Position numbers and translations under genes: made by a program. Under the pieces are notes generated by a model. It searched no databases and was not told where the DNA came from. It was given only the letters and a program-made list of their open reading frames with translations. Below, in pieces: positions 5,808 through 9,040 of a DNA stretch of 9,040 nucleotides (the first letter of the stretch is position 1; each line of letters opens with the position of its first letter). Origin of the DNA: Bacillota bacterium (GTDB lineage Bacteria > Bacillota > Clostridia > Acetivibrionales > DSM-1351); contig JAEWZA010000024.1 in the NCBI GenBank assembly GCA_023395575.1, forward strand, positions 1 to 9,040, given 5' to 3'.

Positions 5808-6812
5808 CTAAATAGTGAATTCCTCACTTTTCGATATATTATCGCCCTGCTGTCCGCTCCACTTACCGCACTTATCTCCCCAGCATACAACAGGACTATT
5901 ATTTAATGAAATTTGAACTATCTCACAGCAATTAGAACATCCTGAACATTCCCTACTTACTGCTGTATAATCCCCATTTAATTTATCAAAGCCGTTAAAC
6001 TTTGATTTACCTGCTCTGTACTGCATCTGTTCTTTTGCCAGTAATGCTACTCCGTATGCACCCATGACATCAAAATGCTTTGGGATAATTATTTCAAGCC
6101 CTAAAGCTTTCTCAAATGCCTTTACAATACCAATATTAGCTGCCACACCACCCTGAAATACTATTGGTGCCTCCAGTTTTTTACCGTTAGCCAAATTAGC
6201 CAGATAGTTTCTAACTAAAGCATCACACAGTCCTCTGATAATATCCTCTCTCAAATATCCCATTTGCTGTTTATGTATCATATCACTTTCTGCAAAAACA
6301 GCACATCTTCCTGCAATTCGAACAGGTATTTGAGATTTTAATGCATAATGACCAAAATCTTCTATAGATATACCTATTCGTGAGGCTTGTCTATCAAGAA
6401 ATGAACCTGTACCTGCAGCACAGACTGTATTCATGGCGAAATCATATACTATTTTGTTTTTCAGCAAAATAATTTTGGAATCCTGACCTCCAATTTCAAT
6501 AATTGTTCTTACATCAGGTATAACCTTTTGTGAAGCTATTGCATGAGCGGTAATTTCATTCTTTACTACATCTGCACCGATAATTGCCGCAGCTAACTGC
6601 CTTCCGCTGCCTGTTGTTCCAACTCCGCATATGGAAACATACATACCCATTCTTTTATAAATGTCCTTAAGCCCAGCTCTTATTGACTCAATTGGCTGCC
6701 CCTCTGTCCTCATATAAAGCTTCTCAACTACATTATCCTGTTCATCAATCAGTGTTATATTTGTGCTGACTGAACCAACATCAATACCCATATAACAGTT
6801 TACTTTGCCCAT
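5808..6812 (-). CDS. ASKHA-type ATPase, BadF/BadG/BcrA/HgdC activase family, with cysteine-rich tail
   Basis: Members of this family use ATP hydrolysis to push an electron from a [4Fe-4S] cluster held between two subunits onto a partner protein at very low potential ('archerase'). The 334-residue protein has the phosphate-1 motif GIDVGSVSTN (9-18), IEIGGQDSK (105-113) and QGGVAAN (220-226). The two cluster-ligand regions carry Cys131 in NTVCAAGTGSFLDRQ and Cys170 in RIAGRCAVFAESD, matching the ligand cysteines of the 2-hydroxyglutaryl-CoA dehydratase activator. Beyond the roughly 260-residue core lies a tail with six cysteines: C289, C292, C295, C296 (ECSGCSNCCEI) and C310, C315 (CWGDKCGKW). 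It could hold another metal cluster, and similar tails occur in activases associated with COG3580/COG3581 proteins. The start at 6812 has AGGAG (6826-6822) 9 nt upstream, inside the preceding gene, which overlaps it by 32 nt. It is the last gene of the operon. Its partners are presumably the two upstream gene products. No dehydratase subunits or CoA-transferase are present here. Confidence 0.93.
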   Translation of the reverse strand: MGKVNCYMGIDVGSVSTNITLIDEQDNVVEKLYMRTEGQPIESIRAGLKDIYKRMGMYVSICGVGTTGSGRQLAAAIIGADVVKNEITAHAIASQKVIPDVRTIIEIGGQDSKIILLKNKIVYDFAMNTVCAAGTGSFLDRQASRIGISIEDFGHYALKSQIPVRIAGRCAVFAESDMIHKQQMGYLREDIIRGLCDALVRNYLANLANGKKLEAPIVFQGGVAANIGIVKAFEKALGLEIIIPKHFDVMGAYGVALLAKEQMQYRAGKSKFNGFDKLNGDYTAVSRECSGCSNCCEIVQISLNNSPVVCWGDKCGKWSGQQGDNISKSEEFTI

Positions 6813-7896
6813 CTATATTTTCTCCTCTTCTTTTTTTTAACAAATCAACGAATGCCTCTAATCTTGTTACAAAACCAGCTTCTCCTGTCATTTCATCTCT
6901 TATAATAGTCATAATTGGGATTTGATGATCCTCCTCTATCGCTGGAAGTATTGCTTGTGAAACTATTTCAGGCATACACCCCAAGGGATATAAATGTATT
7001 ATTCCATCATAGCCAGCTTGTGCATGTATAACACTGTTCCCTATTGTATGCTGAGTATGTCCCCCCACCATCCTTCCAAGATATGCTTTTGAAGCTCTTA
7101 CATAACCTGAATCCCTTGGAAGATGAAGACCTTTTCGTATCATATCATTCAAAATCCAATCACTTACTGTTACTTTTCTTTCAACCTCAATACCCATATT
7201 CCCGAGAATTCTCTCCAATTCAAAATTAGCATAAGGTTCAATTGTTGTATATATTTCTCCAACTACGGCTATTTTCAATGAGTTTGCATCTAAGTTTAAC
7301 TTTACATCTTCCAGCTTATTCTCGGTTAGCTTTATATGCTCTAATATACTCTTTGAACCTTTAATCTTCATAATATCATTTTTAAAAGTTCTGCAAATAA
7401 CATCAACGCTTCCTTTTTTAAGCTCTCTAGCTCTTTTTATCCTCATAAGCCTTTCCATATTATCTATTTTGACAGCAACATTCTTAGCTGAATTAGCAAC
7501 CTTTGCAACATTAACAAGACTGGAGTTCCCGCTAATTTTTCTGACTCTTGCTGCCAGTTCCTTTAATCCTTGGTCAGGAACCTCCAAAGTAATTATTTCC
7601 ATATTTATTCCAATATCATCAGCAGTTTTTTTGAGCATTTCCCCAAAATAGCCCAGCTTACATGGACCACAGCCGCCTGTAATAAGCATGGCATCTGCTC
7701 CTAGCTCCGATGCTTGAAGCATATTTCCAACAAATAATTTAAAAGGAAGACAATTAGCTTCTGAGCAATACTTTGAACCTATTTCTAATGTTTTATTAGT
7801 ATTAAAAGGCGGTATAATATATTGAGCATTAAAATCATCCAGAAATGCTTTAGCTACAACATATGTATTACCTAGATGTGGAAATGTAAAGATCAT
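6781..7896 (-). CDS. COG3581-type cysteine-rich protein, activase partner of HgdB/double-cubane-like type
   Basis: This 371-residue protein resembles the uncharacterised COG3581 proteins, which occur next to or fused with HgdC-like activases. Conserved-looking cysteines are C44 and C49 (KYCSEANCLPFK), C76 and C79 (ITGGCGPCKLG) and C307 (YPLGCMPEI), enough for an iron-sulfur cluster. A central stretch (about 140-200) is charged and probably helical. IAVVGEIYTTIEPYANFELE (209-228) begins a second alpha/beta domain ending in GEAGFVTRLEAFVDLL (338-353). There is no signal peptide or membrane segment, so it is cytoplasmic. A textbook AGGAGG (7909-7904) lies 7 nt before the ATG at 7896, inside the end of the preceding gene, which overlaps by 29 nt. 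It overlaps the ATPase gene by 32 nt, suggesting coupled translation and a stable complex. The motif order repeats that of the upstream gene product, so the pair are paralogs. Probable role: electron acceptor or catalytic subunit energised by the ATPase. The reaction is unknown. Confidence 0.85.
   Translation of the reverse strand: MIFTFPHLGNTYVVAKAFLDDFNAQYIIPPFNTNKTLEIGSKYCSEANCLPFKLFVGNMLQASELGADAMLITGGCGPCKLGYFGEMLKKTADDIGINMEIITLEVPDQGLKELAARVRKISGNSSLVNVAKVANSAKNVAVKIDNMERLMRIKRARELKKGSVDVICRTFKNDIMKIKGSKSILEHIKLTENKLEDVKLNLDANSLKIAVVGEIYTTIEPYANFELERILGNMGIEVERKVTVSDWILNDMIRKGLHLPRDSGYVRASKAYLGRMVGGHTQHTIGNSVIHAQAGYDGIIHLYPLGCMPEIVSQAILPAIEEDHQIPIMTIIRDEMTGEAGFVTRLEAFVDLLKKRRGENIDGQSKLLYGY
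6822..6826 (-). promoter_or_regulatory. Ribosome binding site of the ATPase gene, inside the upstream gene
   Basis: AGGAG read on the minus strand, 9 nt before the ATG at 6812, lies within the last codons of the COG3581-type gene. This allows translational coupling. Confidence 0.7.
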
Positions 7897-8860
7897 GCGG
7901 TTTCCTCCTAATAATCATGTCAACAAAAGCCTCAAGTCTTGTGCAAAAGCCTGCCTCGGCTGAATGTTCATCCAGCACTAGCTTCATAAATGGAATGTCG
8001 CTTTCCATTCTAACTTTTTTTTCGACCAACTCATCAACAAAGCTATCTACTCCACAGCCAAAAGATGTAAGTGCCAATATTCCATCTACTTGCCCACTTT
8101 CAATCAATTGAGATACCCCTCCATATGCTCTTGTACCATAGTCCCAAAAGAGCATTTTATCCAATTCCCTACATCTCGACTTTGACTCATAGTAATCAAG
8201 CATATCCAATGTAACTACCCCAACTCCGTAGCCTCTTAGCTTTTTTATAAGTTCCATATTTATATAGCTATCATAGACTGTATAGCAGTGTCCAATAACT
8301 GCTACAGTAAATTTTGTACTTCTTTTTTGAATCATTCTAAAAGCTACGTTGTCTTTCAGAAATTCGTCAGTTAAAACACCAGATTTTAATATTTGTCTTT
8401 CACATTGATAAGCTTCAACTGCTTTTTTGTAAGCATTTTTAATTTTCCGTCTATCAAAAGTAATAAATTCACCTATGCGAAGGGCTGCCAGCCATGAGTT
8501 TTTATTTGATTCTCGTAGGTTGATTTCTGTATCAATTATTTTGGGCAACGACTTTATTGAGTTTTTAATCATATCTGATACTCCGCAAATTTCAGGACAA
8601 ATATATTGCTTTCTTGAAATGCTAGTAAATCTTGGCATGAAAATAATATCAACCTTACCCACTAAATTCATTACATGCCCGAAATAAATCTTTATAGGTA
8701 GACACGCCTCGGATATACATGTATTTGCTCCGTCAGTCAATATATTTTTGTTTGTTTTATCAGACAGAATTACCTCTGCTCCTAATTCTGTAAAAAATGT
8801 TTCCCAAAGTTTAGAGTACTTATAATAATAAAGACCCCTTGGTATACCAACTTTTATCAT
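7868..8860 (-). CDS. COG3580/DUF2229-type cysteine-rich protein (acyl-CoA dehydratase activase-related)
   Basis: This 330-residue cytoplasmic protein has the N-terminus typical of COG3580/DUF2229 proteins (GIPRGLYYYKYSKLWETFF, 5-23). Candidate cluster ligands are C48 and C53 (ANTCISEACLPIK), C88 and C92 (YICPEICG) and C269 (TSFGCGVDS); C192 and C306 are further cysteines. The second half (VAVIGHCYTVYDSYINMEL, then DEHSAEAGFCTRLEAFVDMI at 298-315) lines up with the next gene product. It is the first gene of the operon and overlaps the next by 29 nt. The ATG at 8860 fits the family N-terminus. The upstream sequence has only a weak GGA, and the nearest strong Shine-Dalgarno is about 70 nt too far away. 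In other anaerobes this domain, the COG3581 domain and the activase can be fused into one very large protein; here they are three genes. The function is uncharacterised. By analogy with HgdB/double-cubane proteins, the pair may form the cluster-bearing reductase driven by the ATPase. Confidence 0.86.
   Translation of the reverse strand: MIKVGIPRGLYYYKYSKLWETFFTELGAEVILSDKTNKNILTDGANTCISEACLPIKIYFGHVMNLVGKVDIIFMPRFTSISRKQYICPEICGVSDMIKNSIKSLPKIIDTEINLRESNKNSWLAALRIGEFITFDRRKIKNAYKKAVEAYQCERQILKSGVLTDEFLKDNVAFRMIQKRSTKFTVAVIGHCYTVYDSYINMELIKKLRGYGVGVVTLDMLDYYESKSRCRELDKMLFWDYGTRAYGGVSQLIESGQVDGILALTSFGCGVDSFVDELVEKKVRMESDIPFMKLVLDEHSAEAGFCTRLEAFVDMIIRRKPHDLYISTSR
7904..7909 (-). promoter_or_regulatory. 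Perfect Shine-Dalgarno of the COG3581-type gene, inside the upstream gene
   Basis: AGGAGG on the minus strand lies 7 nt before the ATG at 7896 and is embedded in the 3' end of the COG3580-type gene. It settles the start codon and the 29-nt overlap. Confidence 0.85.
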
Positions 8861-8874
8861 AATATTATCCGTGC

Positions 8875-8934
8875 CTACATTCCATTTTTAAATAAGAATA
8901 CCGAAAATATCAGCACAGACTTTTGCCCTCCTTT
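8875..8934 (-). promoter_or_regulatory. Orphan Shine-Dalgarno and possible 13-codon leader ORF upstream of the operon
   Basis: AAAGGAGGG (8934-8926 on the minus strand) is a near-perfect ribosome binding site, too far from the ATG at 8860 to serve it. Nine nt downstream a GTG (8916-8914) opens a 13-codon frame, rich in Leu, Phe, Val and Ile, that stops with TAG at 8875, 14 nt before the first operon gene. It could be a leader peptide whose translation feeds into the weakly initiated first gene. It may also be fortuitous. Confidence 0.25.
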
Positions 8935-8954
8935 GTATAATTCTTCTTAGTCGA

Positions 8955-8970
8955 TTGCAGAATGCTGCAA
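8955..8970. promoter_or_regulatory. Operator-like palindrome upstream of the operon
   Basis: TTGCAG (8955-8960) and CTGCAA (8965-8970) are perfect inverted repeats around the 4-nt loop AATG. It lies close to where the candidate promoter at 8977-9003 would start transcription, a position suited to a repressor site or to a hairpin at the very 5' end of the mRNA. Confidence 0.35.
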
Positions 8971-8976
8971 CCATTG

Positions 8977-9003
8977 ATTTTACTACATATTTAACCGTTT
9001 CAA
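8977..9003 (-). promoter_or_regulatory. Promoter candidate for the three-gene operon
   Basis: On the minus strand TTGAAA (9003-8998) and TAAAAT (8982-8977) each differ from consensus at one position. The 15-bp spacer is short. The expected start near 8970 leaves a leader of about 110 nt. The window ends 37 bp further on, so genes upstream cannot be excluded as part of the operon. Confidence 0.35.
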
Positions 9004-9040
9004 CATATATATTTCACTCCAGTGTGGTAGTATATAAGTA

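Noticed and set aside
7044..8687. Several 60-70-codon plus-strand frames opposite the redox operon
   Set aside because: They are shadows of the COG3580/COG3581-type genes, with no ribosome sites or domains.
5808..8860. Operon as a genuine 2-hydroxyglutaryl-CoA dehydratase (HgdCAB)
   Set aside because: The two partner proteins match COG3580/COG3581-type sequences and not HgdA/HgdB, and no CoA-transferase or dehydrogenase genes accompany them.
8888..8974. 28-codon minus-strand frame starting MVAAFCNRLRR, rich in Arg, upstream of the operon
   Set aside because: There is no Shine-Dalgarno before its ATG, and it starts at or before the predicted transcription start. The upstream in-frame extension has no start codon. 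It may be a degenerate gene end but cannot be supported.

Overview
The window looks like chromosome from a low-GC, cellulolytic, cellulosome-forming clostridium. The AT-rich intergenic DNA, strong AGGAGG-type ribosome binding sites and a secreted enzyme with a type I dockerin all point that way. The dockerin has Ala-Leu at the cohesin-recognition positions of both repeats, as in the mesophilic Clostridium cellulolyticum/Ruminiclostridium group rather than C. thermocellum. The species assignment is inference. There are six convincing protein genes and no tRNA, rRNA, CRISPR array, transposase or phage gene.

Left part (1-3553): a small integral membrane protein of the CmpB/DUF1113 type (minus strand, 80-511) diverges from a glycogen/alpha-glucan phosphorylase gene (glgP, plus strand, 879-3440). 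The 367 bp between them hold two back-to-back extended -10 promoters with an identical TTGTTATAAT core. They also hold a roughly 140-bp structured segment bounded by a 10-bp direct repeat, which forms most of the glgP leader. glgP ends in a strong intrinsic terminator and looks monocistronic.

Middle (3554-5807): a minus-strand gene encodes a secreted cellulosomal carbohydrate esterase family 15 (glucuronoyl esterase-like) protein with its dockerin at the N-terminus. Upstream of it lies about 700 bp without genes. This stretch ends at a large terminator that belongs to the next operon.

Right part (5808-9040): a compact three-gene minus-strand operon (8860 to 5808) has overlapping genes, and the two downstream genes each have a ribosome binding site embedded in the preceding gene. 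It encodes two paralogous cysteine-rich proteins of the COG3580/DUF2229 and COG3581 types, and an ASKHA ATPase of the BadF/BadG/BcrA/HgdC activase family with a cysteine-rich tail. Together they resemble an ATP-driven, low-potential iron-sulfur electron-transfer system, related to the 2-hydroxyacyl-CoA dehydratase activator and to double-cubane-cluster proteins. The physiological substrate is not evident. This operon is the part of the window most likely to hold undescribed biochemistry.

The three blocks share no obvious pathway beyond carbohydrate use in a strict anaerobe: intracellular glucan phosphorolysis, extracellular attack on lignin-glucuronoxylan ester bonds, and low-potential redox chemistry.
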